A DNA stretch of 64,000 bases from Pseudomonas viridiflava. GTDB lineage: Bacteria > Pseudomonadota > Gammaproteobacteria > Pseudomonadales > Pseudomonadaceae. The position numbers and the translations under genes are program-made. Under the pieces are notes generated by a model. The model made no database searches and was not told where the DNA came from. It saw nothing but the letters and a program-made list of their open reading frames with translations. Shown here one piece after another: positions 1 through 7,815 of this stretch; position 1 is the stretch's first letter, and each line of letters begins with the position of its first letter. The stretch is from positions 22,608 to 86,607 of the forward strand of contig NZ_UTHA01000289.1 in the NCBI RefSeq assembly GCF_900582195.1, given 5' to 3'.

Positions 1-58
1 GTCTTGTGGCGTCCAACAAGCGAGCATATGGCCCTCTGCCGTTAGTGTCGTTGGGTCC

Positions 59-529
59 ATGAAAGCGATTTTTTCTGCTGCTTGGGTTTTGCTGGGTTTA
101 CTGATGATCGGTCATGCGCCTGGGGTCATGGCAGCTGCAGTTCAGGAAAAACCCGCTGCGACGAGTCCCGCTAAAAAAGCCACGACTGCGCAGAAGGCCG
201 TTCCCGCCAGGAAAGCCCAGCAGAAAGTCATCAAGAAGCGCAAGCCAGTCGCCTCGAAATCGAAACCCGCCAGTGAGGTGGTAAAAACCAAGTTGCCGTC
301 GGCCAGACTCGATTTGAGCCTGCCCAAGGACATGGTCGAGGAATTGAAGCCCAAGGGAACTGTTGAATTGCCCAAGCGCGAGCCAATTCTGCCGCAGATG
401 TTTGGCGAGAAAAACAACGGATTCCAGCTCAATGGTCGCTTGCTCAACAACGAAATGCAGCTGCAATTGCGCAACGAAGACCGTCGGGAAATCGAAGGTG
501 CGGCGCTGGATTTCGAATTCAAACAGTGA
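59..529 (+). CDS. Secreted/periplasmic Lys/Ala-rich protein of unknown function
   Basis: A 156-residue protein. The first ~25 residues look like a Sec signal peptide (MKAIFSAAWVLLGLLMIG, then an AMA-type cleavage region). A low-complexity stretch of Lys, Ala and Pro follows (about residues 30-75), then a more ordered C-terminal part rich in charged residues. I have seen similar Pseudomonas proteins annotated loosely as translation initiation factor 2, probably because the basic stretch resembles the IF-2 N-terminus. The signal peptide makes that name misleading. No enzyme motif is visible. It stands alone ahead of a small cysteine-cluster gene. Function unknown. Confidence 0.7.
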   Translation: MKAIFSAAWVLLGLLMIGHAPGVMAAAVQEKPAATSPAKKATTAQKAVPARKAQQKVIKKRKPVASKSKPASEVVKTKLPSARLDLSLPKDMVEELKPKGTVELPKREPILPQMFGEKNNGFQLNGRLLNNEMQLQLRNEDRREIEGAALDFEFKQ

Positions 530-692
530 AACCCCATCTGTGACCCGCAGATCAGACGCTTTGTCGGAGACTGGTCAGTCATTTTCATTTATTGGTTGAA
601 ACCCTGGTTCAGGGAATTTGAAACAGCCGTTTTAGCGGTTACTCTGTTCCGCGTCTCTTTAACACATCGCCCGTCGCGAGGATTTTTCCGTC

Positions 693-947
693 ATGAAATG
701 CCGTGAAGGCTGTGGCGCTTGCTGCATTGCCCCGTCCATCAGTTCGCCGATTCCCGGCATGCCTGACGGCAAACCTGCCGGCGAACGTTGCGTGCAGCTC
801 TCGGTCGAAAACCTGTGCAGCATTTTCGGCCGCCCGGAGCGCCCGGCAGTCTGTTCGGGCTTTGCTGCTGATGTCGAAGTCTGCGGCAGCAGCTCGGAAG
901 AAGCGATCAGGTTGATCGGCTGGTGGGAGCAGATGACGGCGGCGTGA
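693..947 (+). CDS. YkgJ-family cysteine cluster protein
   Basis: A small 84-residue protein with the CxxxCGxCC arrangement at its N-terminus (CREGCGACC) and two later cysteines in CSIFGRPERPAVC. This spacing is typical of the YkgJ/UPF0153 zinc- or iron-binding family. A GAGGA ribosome binding site lies about ten bases upstream. The biochemical role of the family is not established. The gene ends shortly before the START-domain gene, on the same strand. Confidence 0.85.
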   Translation: MKCREGCGACCIAPSISSPIPGMPDGKPAGERCVQLSVENLCSIFGRPERPAVCSGFAADVEVCGSSSEEAIRLIGWWEQMTAA

Positions 948-988
948 TGTGTCAAACGAACGGAACTTCAACAATAAGGAATAAGAGT

Positions 989-1594
989 ATGGGTTCGCTG
1001 CATCGTATCGCTGTGTTGTGTGGCTTGACCGCTGTGTTGGCCACCTCTGTCGCTCAGGCTGAAGACTGGAAAGTCGCCAAGAACGAGGACGGCATCAAGG
1101 TTTCCCTCAGTGAAGTGCCGGGTTCGGACTACAAGTCCTACCAGGGCGTTGCGCTGATGAAAACCACCGTCGCCAAACTGCGCGCACTGCAGGAAGACGT
1201 CTCCGGCGCGTGCGCCTGGATTCACGAGTGCAAGACCCAGAAACTGCTCAAGCACGAAGGCGACAAGAGCTGGACCTATAGCCAGTTCAATACGCCTTGG
1301 CCGGTAACTCCGCGTGACTCGGTGATCGAAGTCACCACCGTCGAGGGCGCCGACGGCAGCCTGACCCGCAACCTCAAAGGTCTGCCGACGTACGTTCCTG
1401 AAGAAAAAGGCTTTGTCCGCGTGCAGCAGGTCAATGGCTTCTGGAAGTTCGTACCGAAGGGCGACCAGGTTGAAGTCACTTATCAAGTGCACACCGAGCC
1501 AGGCGGCAGCGTGCCGGCGATGGTTGCCAACAAGTTCGTCGTCGATGCGCCGTTCAACACCTTGAAAGCTCTGAAAGAACGCGCCGAGAAGTAA
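989..1594 (+). CDS. START-domain lipid-binding protein, exported
   Basis: A 201-residue protein. An upstream in-frame start at 923 is possible, but ATG 989 has AAGGA at 976-980 and gives a clean signal peptide (ending VAQA, residues ~1-23), so it is preferred. The mature part (EDWKVAKNEDGIKV onward) matches bacterial START/polyketide-cyclase-like proteins such as those found widely in Pseudomonas: a helix-grip fold of ~175 residues expected to bind a hydrophobic ligand in the periplasm. The ligand cannot be told from sequence. A strong terminator follows directly. Confidence 0.85.
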   Translation: MGSLHRIAVLCGLTAVLATSVAQAEDWKVAKNEDGIKVSLSEVPGSDYKSYQGVALMKTTVAKLRALQEDVSGACAWIHECKTQKLLKHEGDKSWTYSQFNTPWPVTPRDSVIEVTTVEGADGSLTRNLKGLPTYVPEEKGFVRVQQVNGFWKFVPKGDQVEVTYQVHTEPGGSVPAMVANKFVVDAPFNTLKALKERAEK

Positions 1595-1613
1595 AGTCGC
1601 GTTTACAAGCAAG

Positions 1614-1644
1614 CGCCCCGATCGATACGGGGCGTTTTGTTTTG
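1614..1644 (+). terminator. Rho-independent terminator of the START-domain gene
   Basis: A perfect 7-bp stem CGCCCCG (1614-1620) pairs with CGGGGCG (1628-1634) across a 7-base loop and is followed by ttttgtttt. It sits 20 bases after the stop codon. Confidence 0.85.
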
Positions 1645-1892
1645 TATCTATATTGTGTTTCCAGATATGCGTTGCACGAAATTTTCACAAAGTGTTCCCG
1701 ACAATTCGCCCGCGCTGTTTGCCCCGGCTGTAGATGAAAGTGTCTGGCTGCGGGGCAGTAATCAATGGCAATGGTGCGGGTGATCGTGCAACATTTGCGC
1801 ACTGCGCAAGCCCCGGGGTCGGGAATGACCAATAGAGGGCATGGCGCCGCTGTATTTTTGCAACTTCAACTTCCAATGGGTCCTAAAACGAC

Positions 1893-3986
1893 ATGGCAAA
1901 CCCGGACGCCCTGAATCAGCAGCGATCTTCTGCTCGCCTGCTGCAACCGACCGTCAAATCGCATCTGGCCTACACGCTGCTTTGTGCGCTGGTCATGATG
2001 GTGATGTTTTCCGTGCTGCGCCTCGCGCTGCTGGTCTACAACCGCGAGATGATCCTCGACACCCCGGCTTCGACCTTCCTCGAAGCGTTCGCCAACGGCC
2101 TGCGTTTCGACCTGCGCCTGGTGGTTTATCTGTGTATTCCACTGGTGCTGGCGCTGTTCAGTGCCCGTGCCATGGCCGCACGCGGCTTCTTCCGTTTGTG
2201 GCTGACCATCGCCTCGAGCATCGCGCTGTTCCTCGGCCTGATGGAAATGGACTTCTACCGCGAGTTCCACCAGCGCCTCAACGGTCTGGTGTTCCAGTAC
2301 GTGAAAGAAGACCCGAAAACCGTGATGAGCATGCTCTGGTACGGTTTTCCGGTGGTGCGCTACCTGCTGGCGTGGGTCATCGGCACTGTCATCCTGACCC
2401 TGGCGTTCAAAGGCGCCGACCGTGCCACGCGTCCGCGCGGGCCTTTCAGCGGTGGCAGTGTCAGCACCCGTCAGATCGCGCCGTGGTACACCCGTCTGGC
2501 GGTGTTCGTGGTCTGCCTGCTGATCTGCGTGGTTGCCGCCCGTGGCACCTTGCGTCAAGGCCCGCCGATGCGCTGGGGTGACGTGTACACCACCGATTCC
2601 AACTTCGCCAACCAGCTCGGCCTCAACGCCACGCTATCGCTGGTCGAGGCCGCCAAGTCCCGCATGGGCGAAGATCGCGACAATATCTGGAAAGCCACGT
2701 TACCGCAGGAGCAAGCGCAGAAAGTCGTGCGTGACATGCTACTGCTGGCGGACGAAAAACTGGTCGATGCCGATATTGCCGCCGTACGCCGTGATTACAC
2801 GCCGCCGGCCGACAAGACCCTGCCGGTCAAGAACGTCGTGGTAATCCTGATGGAAAGCATGGCCGGTCACTCGGTCGGTGCGTTGGGCGCGCCAGGCAAC
2901 ATCACGCCCTACCTGGACAAACTGTCGAAGGAAGGCCTGCTGTTCGACCGCTTCTTCTCCAACGGCACGCACACCCACCAGGGCATGTTCGCGACCATGG
3001 CCTGCTTCCCCAACCTGCCAGGTTTCGAATACCTGATGCAGACTCCCGAAGGCAGCCACAAGTTGTCCGGCCTGCCGCAGGTGCTCAGCGCCCGTGACTA
3101 TGACGACGTGTACGTCTACAACGGCGACTTCGCCTGGGACAACCAGTCGGGCTTCTTCAGCAACCAGGGCATGACCAACTTCGTTGGCCGTAACGACTTC
3201 GTCAACCCGGTGTTCTCCGATCCGACCTGGGGCGTATCCGACCAGGACATGTTCGACCGTGGCCTGCAGGAGCTTAAAGCACGCGAAAACGGCAAGCCGT
3301 TCTATGCGTTGCTGCAAACCCTGTCCAACCACACGCCATATGCCTTGCCGACGCCATTGCCGGTCGAGCGTGTGACTGACCGTGGCAGCCTCAACGAACA
3401 CTTGACCGCCATGCGCTACTCCGATTGGGCACTGGGTCAGTTCTTCGAGAAGGCGCGCAAAGAGCCGTACTTCAAGGAAACCCTGTTCGTCATCGTCGGC
3501 GACCACGGCTTCGGCAACGAGCGCCAGATCACCGCAATGGACCTGGGTCGCTTCAACGTACCGATGCTGATGATCGCGCCGGGCATCCAGGAGAAGTTCG
3601 GCACCCGAGACCACACCGTGGGTACGCAGATCGACATCGTGCCGACCATCATGGGCCGTCTCGGTGGCGAAGTGCGTCATCAGTGCTGGGGGCGTGACCT
3701 GCTCAACCTGCCGGAAGGCGACACCGGTTTCGGTGTAATCAAGCCGTCGGGCAGCGAGCAGACTACCGCCATCGTCACGGCCGATCAGATTCTGGTTCTG
3801 CCGCGAGACAAGGACATGGGGCCGAAGATCTGGCAGTACCAGTTGGGTGCCAATCCGCACGCCGAAGTCGTCCCTGATGCACCGCGCACTGCCGAGTTGA
3901 AACTCAAGCTTGAAGCATTCCTGCAAACGGCGACCAAAAGCCTTATGGATAACACCGCTGGTGTCATTCATGGCAAGCCGGATTGA
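1893..3986 (+). CDS. LTA synthase family (alkaline-phosphatase-superfamily) membrane sulfatase
   Basis: A 697-residue inner-membrane protein. The first ~230 residues hold about five transmembrane helices. The C-terminal periplasmic part (from ~residue 305, VVVILMESMAGHSVG) is a sulfatase/phosphotransferase domain with the metal-binding E and an NGTHTHQG segment carrying the likely nucleophilic Thr, and later VGDHGFG. This is the LtaS/OpgB-type arrangement. In Gram-negatives such proteins transfer phosphoglycerol or phosphoethanolamine to periplasmic glucans or lipids; which acceptor is used here is unknown. The ribosome binding site is weak. A terminator follows. Confidence 0.85.
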   Translation: MANPDALNQQRSSARLLQPTVKSHLAYTLLCALVMMVMFSVLRLALLVYNREMILDTPASTFLEAFANGLRFDLRLVVYLCIPLVLALFSARAMAARGFFRLWLTIASSIALFLGLMEMDFYREFHQRLNGLVFQYVKEDPKTVMSMLWYGFPVVRYLLAWVIGTVILTLAFKGADRATRPRGPFSGGSVSTRQIAPWYTRLAVFVVCLLICVVAARGTLRQGPPMRWGDVYTTDSNFANQLGLNATLSLVEAAKSRMGEDRDNIWKATLPQEQAQKVVRDMLLLADEKLVDADIAAVRRDYTPPADKTLPVKNVVVILMESMAGHSVGALGAPGNITPYLDKLSKEGLLFDRFFSNGTHTHQGMFATMACFPNLPGFEYLMQTPEGSHKLSGLPQVLSARDYDDVYVYNGDFAWDNQSGFFSNQGMTNFVGRNDFVNPVFSDPTWGVSDQDMFDRGLQELKARENGKPFYALLQTLSNHTPYALPTPLPVERVTDRGSLNEHLTAMRYSDWALGQFFEKARKEPYFKETLFVIVGDHGFGNERQITAMDLGRFNVPMLMIAPGIQEKFGTRDHTVGTQIDIVPTIMGRLGGEVRHQCWGRDLLNLPEGDTGFGVIKPSGSEQTTAIVTADQILVLPRDKDMGPKIWQYQLGANPHAEVVPDAPRTAELKLKLEAFLQTATKSLMDNTAGVIHGKPD

Positions 3987-4018
3987 TCGCTTGCCGACAA
4001 TAAAATCCGCGCAATAAA

Positions 4019-4048
4019 AAAGAGGCCCTGAACAGGGCCTCTTTTTTT
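4019..4048 (+). terminator. Terminator between the sulfatase and DUF3309 genes
   Basis: A ten-base stem AGAGGCCCTG (4021-4030) with its complement CAGGGCCTCT (4033-4042), loop AA, followed by a T run and preceded by an A run. It can therefore terminate both converging transcripts (sulfatase on +, DUF3309 on -). Confidence 0.9.
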
Positions 4049-4060
4049 ACGCTTGAATCG

Positions 4061-4213
4061 TTATATCCGACCGAGTAACAGCAGGACCAACAGCACCACC
4101 AACACCACGCCGATAATGCCCGAAGGACCATAGCCCCAACTTCTGGAGTGCGGGAAGACCGGCAGACCACCGATCAGCAACAGGATCAGGATAATGATTA
4201 GAATTGTGCCCAT
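4061..4213 (-). CDS. DUF3309 small membrane protein
   Basis: A 50-codon gene on the minus strand. It begins MGTILIIILILLLIGGLPVF and ends in a second hydrophobic helix (GIIGVVLVVLLVLLLLG). Two membrane helices joined by a short Ser/Tyr/Gly loop (HSRSWGYGPSG) are the hallmark of the DUF3309 family, common in proteobacteria. The ribosome binding site AAGGA lies about seven bases before ATG 4213. The role is unknown; related genes are often stress-linked, which is only family knowledge. Confidence 0.85.
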   Translation of the reverse strand: MGTILIIILILLLIGGLPVFPHSRSWGYGPSGIIGVVLVVLLVLLLLGRI

Positions 4214-4519
4214 GTCGATTTCCTTGTTGATAGTGTTCGAGAAGTCTTGGTATTCAAGGGCGACTGGAGACTAAGTAATTCCAGACGGCTTACAAATTCC
4301 GACTGGTGCGCATGAAAGAAAATTCAATGTTTTTTTAATGTATTTGGATCGCAGACTTATTTCCTTTTTCCTCTTGGCTAGTTCAGAACTCAGACCATTT
4401 CCGGGAATCCAACGCGCCACGGTTTGCCCTCACCATTCAGCAATCTGATGGAGCGTGGGCGCGCGTCGATCCTTCGCTACACTCGGCGCATCTTCCCCGG
4501 AACAACAAGGCTGTGTGCT
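4214..4519. other. Divergent intergenic region, DUF3309 / SDR
   Basis: About 300 bases between two divergent genes. The middle (4310-4380) is AT-rich and probably carries both promoters. The SDR ribosome binding site ACAAGG is at 4505-4510. No RNA gene or repeat was recognised. Confidence 0.5.
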
Positions 4520-5335
4520 ATGCAAAATCGCATGATGATCACTGGTGCGGGCTCGGGCCTGGGACGCGAAATCGCGCTGCGCTGGGCGCGTGAAGGCTGG
4601 CAACTGGCCTTGTCCGATGTCAGCGAACCCGGCCTGCAAGAAACCCTTAAACTCGTTCGCGAGGCGGGTGGCGACGGATTCATCCAGCGCTGCGATGTGC
4701 GTGATTACAGCCAGCTCACCGCATTCGCTCAGGCTTGCGAAGAGAAACTCGGCGGCGTCGACATTATCGTCAATAACGCCGGTGTCGCGTCGGGCGGCTT
4801 CTTCAGTGAGCTGTCGCTGGAAGACTGGGACTGGCAGATCGCGATCAACCTGATGGGTGTGGTCAAGGGCTGCAAGGCGTTTCTGCCGTTGCTTGAGCAA
4901 AGCAAAGGCAAAATCATCAACATCGCCTCCATGGCCGCATTGATGCAAGGCCCGGCGATGAGTAACTACAACGTCGCCAAGGCGGGCGTAGTGGCGCTCT
5001 CGGAAAGCTTGTTGATTGAACTGGCGCAACAGGAAGTCGGTGTACATGTGGTCTGTCCGTCATTTTTCCAGACCAATCTGCTCGACTCTTTCCGTGGCCC
5101 GACGCCGGCGATGAAAGCCCAGGTCGGCAAGTTGCTGGAAAGCTCGCCAATCACTGCGGCGGATATCGCCGATTACATTTATCAGCAAGTAGCGGCCGGC
5201 GAATTCATGATCCTGCCCCACGAACAAGGGCGCATGGCCTGGGCGATCAAGCAGAAGAACCCGCAACTGCTCTATAACGAAATGACCTCCATGGCGGAAA
5301 AAATGCGCGCCAAAGCCAGACAGAACAACGGTTGA
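4520..5335 (+). CDS. Short-chain dehydrogenase/reductase
   Basis: A 271-residue classical SDR. It has the N-terminal Rossmann motif TGAGSGLG (residues ~7-14), NNAG, and the catalytic Tyr-Lys pair YNVAK. The start at 4520 is chosen because it has ACAAGG upstream and puts the Rossmann strand at residue 5; a longer in-frame version from 4424 would add an implausible basic leader. The substrate cannot be deduced. It is followed by ynfA-like and csrA genes without clear operon structure. Confidence 0.88.
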   Translation: MQNRMMITGAGSGLGREIALRWAREGWQLALSDVSEPGLQETLKLVREAGGDGFIQRCDVRDYSQLTAFAQACEEKLGGVDIIVNNAGVASGGFFSELSLEDWDWQIAINLMGVVKGCKAFLPLLEQSKGKIINIASMAALMQGPAMSNYNVAKAGVVALSESLLIELAQQEVGVHVVCPSFFQTNLLDSFRGPTPAMKAQVGKLLESSPITAADIADYIYQQVAAGEFMILPHEQGRMAWAIKQKNPQLLYNEMTSMAEKMRAKARQNNG

Positions 5336-5398
5336 CCTTGCCCGTTGCAGACAGCGTCGTTAGGGTGGCCGCAATGGTCACCCTGTCGAGACGCGTCA

Positions 5399-5731
5399 AT
5401 GCTCAATTATCTGTGGTTCTTCCTCGCGGCGCTGTTTGAAATCGCCGGTTGTTTCGCCTTCTTCATGTGGCTGCGCCAAGGCAAAAGTGCCTTGTGGGTG
5501 ATTCCTGCGCTGCTCAGTCTGACCCTGTTCGCACTGCTGCTGACCCGCGTCGAAGCCAGTTATGCCGGGCGTGCCTATGCCGCGTATGGCGGGATCTACA
5601 TCGTCGCGTCGATTGGCTGGCTGATGGTGGTCGAGCGCGTGCGGCCATTGGGTTCGGACTGGATCGGCGTGGCGTTGTGCGTGATCGGCGCCAGCGTGAT
5701 TCTGTTCGGCCCGCGCTTTTCTGCGGCCTGA
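5399..5731 (+). CDS. YnfA family (UPF0060) membrane protein
   Basis: A 110-residue protein with four predicted membrane helices, starting MLNYLWFFLAALFEIAGCF. The pattern, with the conserved YAAYGGIYI segment, is that of the YnfA/UPF0060 family, small multidrug-resistance-like proteins. ATG 5399 gives the usual family length of ~108-110 residues; an in-frame start at 5345 would add an unrelated leader. The transport substrate is unknown. Confidence 0.9.
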   Translation: MLNYLWFFLAALFEIAGCFAFFMWLRQGKSALWVIPALLSLTLFALLLTRVEASYAGRAYAAYGGIYIVASIGWLMVVERVRPLGSDWIGVALCVIGASVILFGPRFSAA

Positions 5732-5833
5732 GGACTGTTTTGTCGGAAACGTCTGACGGCCAGAGGCGAGTATGGGTGTAAGGCAAAACTGATTTGCCCG
5801 CCGCGCATTGTAGAGCCACGGGAAGCCGCGCAT

Positions 5834-5859
5834 CTTCAGGGTTCGCTAACCCTGAAGGA
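5834..5859 (+). promoter_or_regulatory. Perfect hairpin covering the csrA ribosome binding site
   Basis: A perfect 10-bp stem: 5834-5843 pairs with 5848-5857 across the loop CGCT. The 3' arm contains the GAAG of the csrA Shine-Dalgarno GAAGGA (5854-5859), eight bases before the ATG at 5868. The GGA at 5857-5859 is also the core of a possible CsrA/Rsm binding site. There is no U tract, so it is unlikely to be a terminator. A role in translational control is inference. Confidence 0.6.
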
Positions 5860-5867
5860 CGAATCTC

Positions 5868-6053
5868 ATGCTTGTACTCAGCCGTGTCGTTGGTGAGTTG
5901 ATTTCAATCGGTGACGACATTTCCCTGCGCGTGCTGTCGGTAAACGGCTCCAGCGTGCGCTTTGGCGTCGAGGCCCCGCAGAAGGTCAATGTGCACCGCG
6001 CGGAGGTCTATGACCGGATCAAACGCAAGCAGGCCACCGAAAAGCTGCGCTGA
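5868..6053 (+). CDS. csrA: CsrA/Rsm-family RNA-binding translational regulator
   Basis: A 61-residue protein starting MLVLSRVVGELISIGDDI, with the family's VRFGVEAP and VHRAEVYDRI segments. CsrA dimers bind GGA motifs in mRNA leaders and control translation. The sequence diverges from the canonical MLILTR N-terminus of RsmA/RsmE, so this is probably one of the additional Rsm paralogues that fluorescens-group strains carry; which one cannot be decided here. The Arg near residue 44 used in RNA binding (HRAE) is present. Its own Shine-Dalgarno lies in a hairpin. Confidence 0.9.
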   Translation: MLVLSRVVGELISIGDDISLRVLSVNGSSVRFGVEAPQKVNVHRAEVYDRIKRKQATEKLR

Positions 6054-6058
6054 AGCCT

Positions 6059-6286
6059 TCAATCGAACAGATGCTTGGGGACGTCGTGCTTGAGCATCAA
6101 CTGGCACTGCTCGCTTTCCGGGTCGAAGACGATCAGCGCCTGGCCTTTGGTCAGGGCCTGTCGCACGCGCAGCACGCGGGTTTCCAGCGGCGTGTCGTCG
6201 CCATTGTCGGTGCCGTCACGGGTGACGAAATCTTCGATGAGGCGGGTGAGGGTGTCGACTTCAAGAGCGTCGTAAGGAATGAGCAT
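6059..6286 (-). CDS. YheU family protein
   Basis: A 75-residue protein (MLIPYDALEVDTLTRLIEDF...). It matches the YheU family in length and in the IPxxxLxxxTLxxLIExFVxRxGTD pattern. ATG 6286 is chosen for its GAGG five bases upstream; a GTG at 6292 is an alternative. It converges on csrA with five bases between the stop codons. Function unknown. Confidence 0.85.
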   Translation of the reverse strand: MLIPYDALEVDTLTRLIEDFVTRDGTDNGDDTPLETRVLRVRQALTKGQALIVFDPESEQCQLMLKHDVPKHLFD

Positions 6287-6364
6287 GGGCACCTCGGCTG
6301 AATCAATGGCGGGATGCTACGGCGATTGCTGGTCGCCTGCCAGTTTTGTGTTGCCTGAGCCGGC

Positions 6365-6435
6365 CTCTTCGCGAGCAAGCGCGCTCCCACATGGAACGCA
6401 TTTCCCAATGTGGGAGCGAGCTTGCTCGCGAGGGC
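6365..6435. repeat. REP pair
   Basis: Two inverted copies of the Pseudomonas REP core: 6368-6390 (cgagcaagcgcgctcccac side) and 6410-6433 (gtgggagcgagcttgctcgc side), each itself a short hairpin. It lies between the start of yheU and the end of the M42 peptidase gene. Confidence 0.9.
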
Positions 6436-6450
6436 GGCCTAAAGGTCACA

Positions 6451-7641
6451 TCAACTATCGGAACGCTGCCCCACCAGACTGTCCACCGACGGCACCCGCG
6501 TATCGCTCTCCATCTGCGTGTCATGTTCAATCTGATGACTGAAGCGATCCAGTGAGGCATTCGCCGGCGCCGCATCGCTGGCGAACACCGGCGGACTCAG
6601 AATGTAAGCGCCGAGCAGTCTGCTCAGTGCCGCCAGACTGTCGATGTGCGTACGCTCATAACCATGGGTCGCATCACAACCAAACGCGAGCAGGGCAGTG
6701 CGGATGTCATGGCCCGCAGTCACTGCCGAGTGGGCATCACTGAAGTAATAGCGGAACAGGTCGCGGCGCACCGGCAGTTCGTTTTCACCGGCCAGGCGCA
6801 GCAAATGTCGCGACAAGTGATAGTCGTAAGGCCCGCCGGAATCCTGCATCGCCACACTCACCGCATGTTCGCTGGAGTGCTGGCCGGGGGCGACCGGCGC
6901 GATGTCGATTCCGACGAATTCGCTGACGTCCCACGGCAATGCCGCCGCCGCGCCGCTGCCGGTTTCTTCGGTGATGGTGAACAACGGGTGGCAGTCGATC
7001 ATCAGTTCCTGTCCGCTGTCGACGATGGCTTTGAGTGCCGCGAGCAGCGCGGCAACACCGGCCTTGTCATCCAGGTGACGGGCGCTGATATGGCCGCTTT
7101 CGGTGAATTCCGGCAGCGGATCGAACGCCACTACGTCACCGATGCTGATGCCCAGCGAATCGCAGTCGGCTTTGGTCGCGCAGTACGCGTCCAGGCGCAG
7201 TTCGACGTGATCCCAACTGATCGGCATCTCATCCACGGCGGTATTGAACGCGTGTCCGGACGCCATCAGTGGCAAGACACTGCCGCGAATCACGCCGTTG
7301 TCGGTGAACAGGCTGACGCGGCTGCCCTCGGCAAAACGGCTCGACCAGCAACCGACCGGGGCGAGGGTCAGGCGACCGTTGTCTTTGATCGCACGAACCG
7401 CTGCGCCGATGGTGTCCAGGTGCGCGGAAACGGCGCGGTCGGGGCTGTTTTTCTTGCCTTTGAGCGTGGCGCGGATGGTGCCGCGCCGGGTCATTTCGAA
7501 GGGGATGCCGAGTTCTTCCAGACGCTCGGCGACGTAACGCACGATGGTGTCGGTAAACCCGGTCGGGCTGGGAATGGCGAGCATTTCCAGCAGGACTTTT
7601 TGCAGGTAATTGAGATCCGGTTCGGGGATTTGCGTGGTCAT
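6451..7641 (-). CDS. NAGGN-associated M42 family metallopeptidase
   Basis: A 396-residue M42 (glutamyl aminopeptidase/endoglucanase-like) peptidase. Visible motifs are AHLDTIG (metal His/Asp), LDDKAGVAALL, ITEETGSG (catalytic Glu) and SDAHSAVTAG. ATG 7641 is chosen for its CAGGAG ribosome binding site; upstream in-frame sequence to 7761 runs through a REP repeat. Such a peptidase regularly accompanies asnO and ngg in the N-acetylglutaminylglutamine amide osmoprotectant cluster and may degrade the dipeptide or a precursor; that role is inference from context. Confidence 0.88.
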   Translation of the reverse strand: MTTQIPEPDLNYLQKVLLEMLAIPSPTGFTDTIVRYVAERLEELGIPFEMTRRGTIRATLKGKKNSPDRAVSAHLDTIGAAVRAIKDNGRLTLAPVGCWSSRFAEGSRVSLFTDNGVIRGSVLPLMASGHAFNTAVDEMPISWDHVELRLDAYCATKADCDSLGISIGDVVAFDPLPEFTESGHISARHLDDKAGVAALLAALKAIVDSGQELMIDCHPLFTITEETGSGAAAALPWDVSEFVGIDIAPVAPGQHSSEHAVSVAMQDSGGPYDYHLSRHLLRLAGENELPVRRDLFRYYFSDAHSAVTAGHDIRTALLAFGCDATHGYERTHIDSLAALSRLLGAYILSPPVFASDAAPANASLDRFSHQIEHDTQMESDTRVPSVDSLVGQRSDS

Positions 7642-7710
7642 GGAAACTCCTGATGGGTTGAGCACACCGATGGTTTCGATGAGGGGGATTTGGGGTGAAT
7701 TTAAGGGCCC

Positions 7711-7792
7711 CTTCGCGAGCAAGTCGAATCGTCGCACCGTCGCTCTCACAGGGGAATGCATTCCAAATGTGGGAGCGAGCCTGCTCGCGAAG
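7711..7792. repeat. REP pair with one degraded arm
   Basis: The right arm (7769-7792) is a normal gtgggagcgagcctgctcgcg REP. The left arm starts as cttcgcgagcaag but is then interrupted by about 15 extra bases before cgctctcaca (7711-7750). It separates ngg from the peptidase gene. Confidence 0.75.
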
Positions 7793-7815
7793 GCGTCAGT
7801 CCTGACAAAGCAGAT

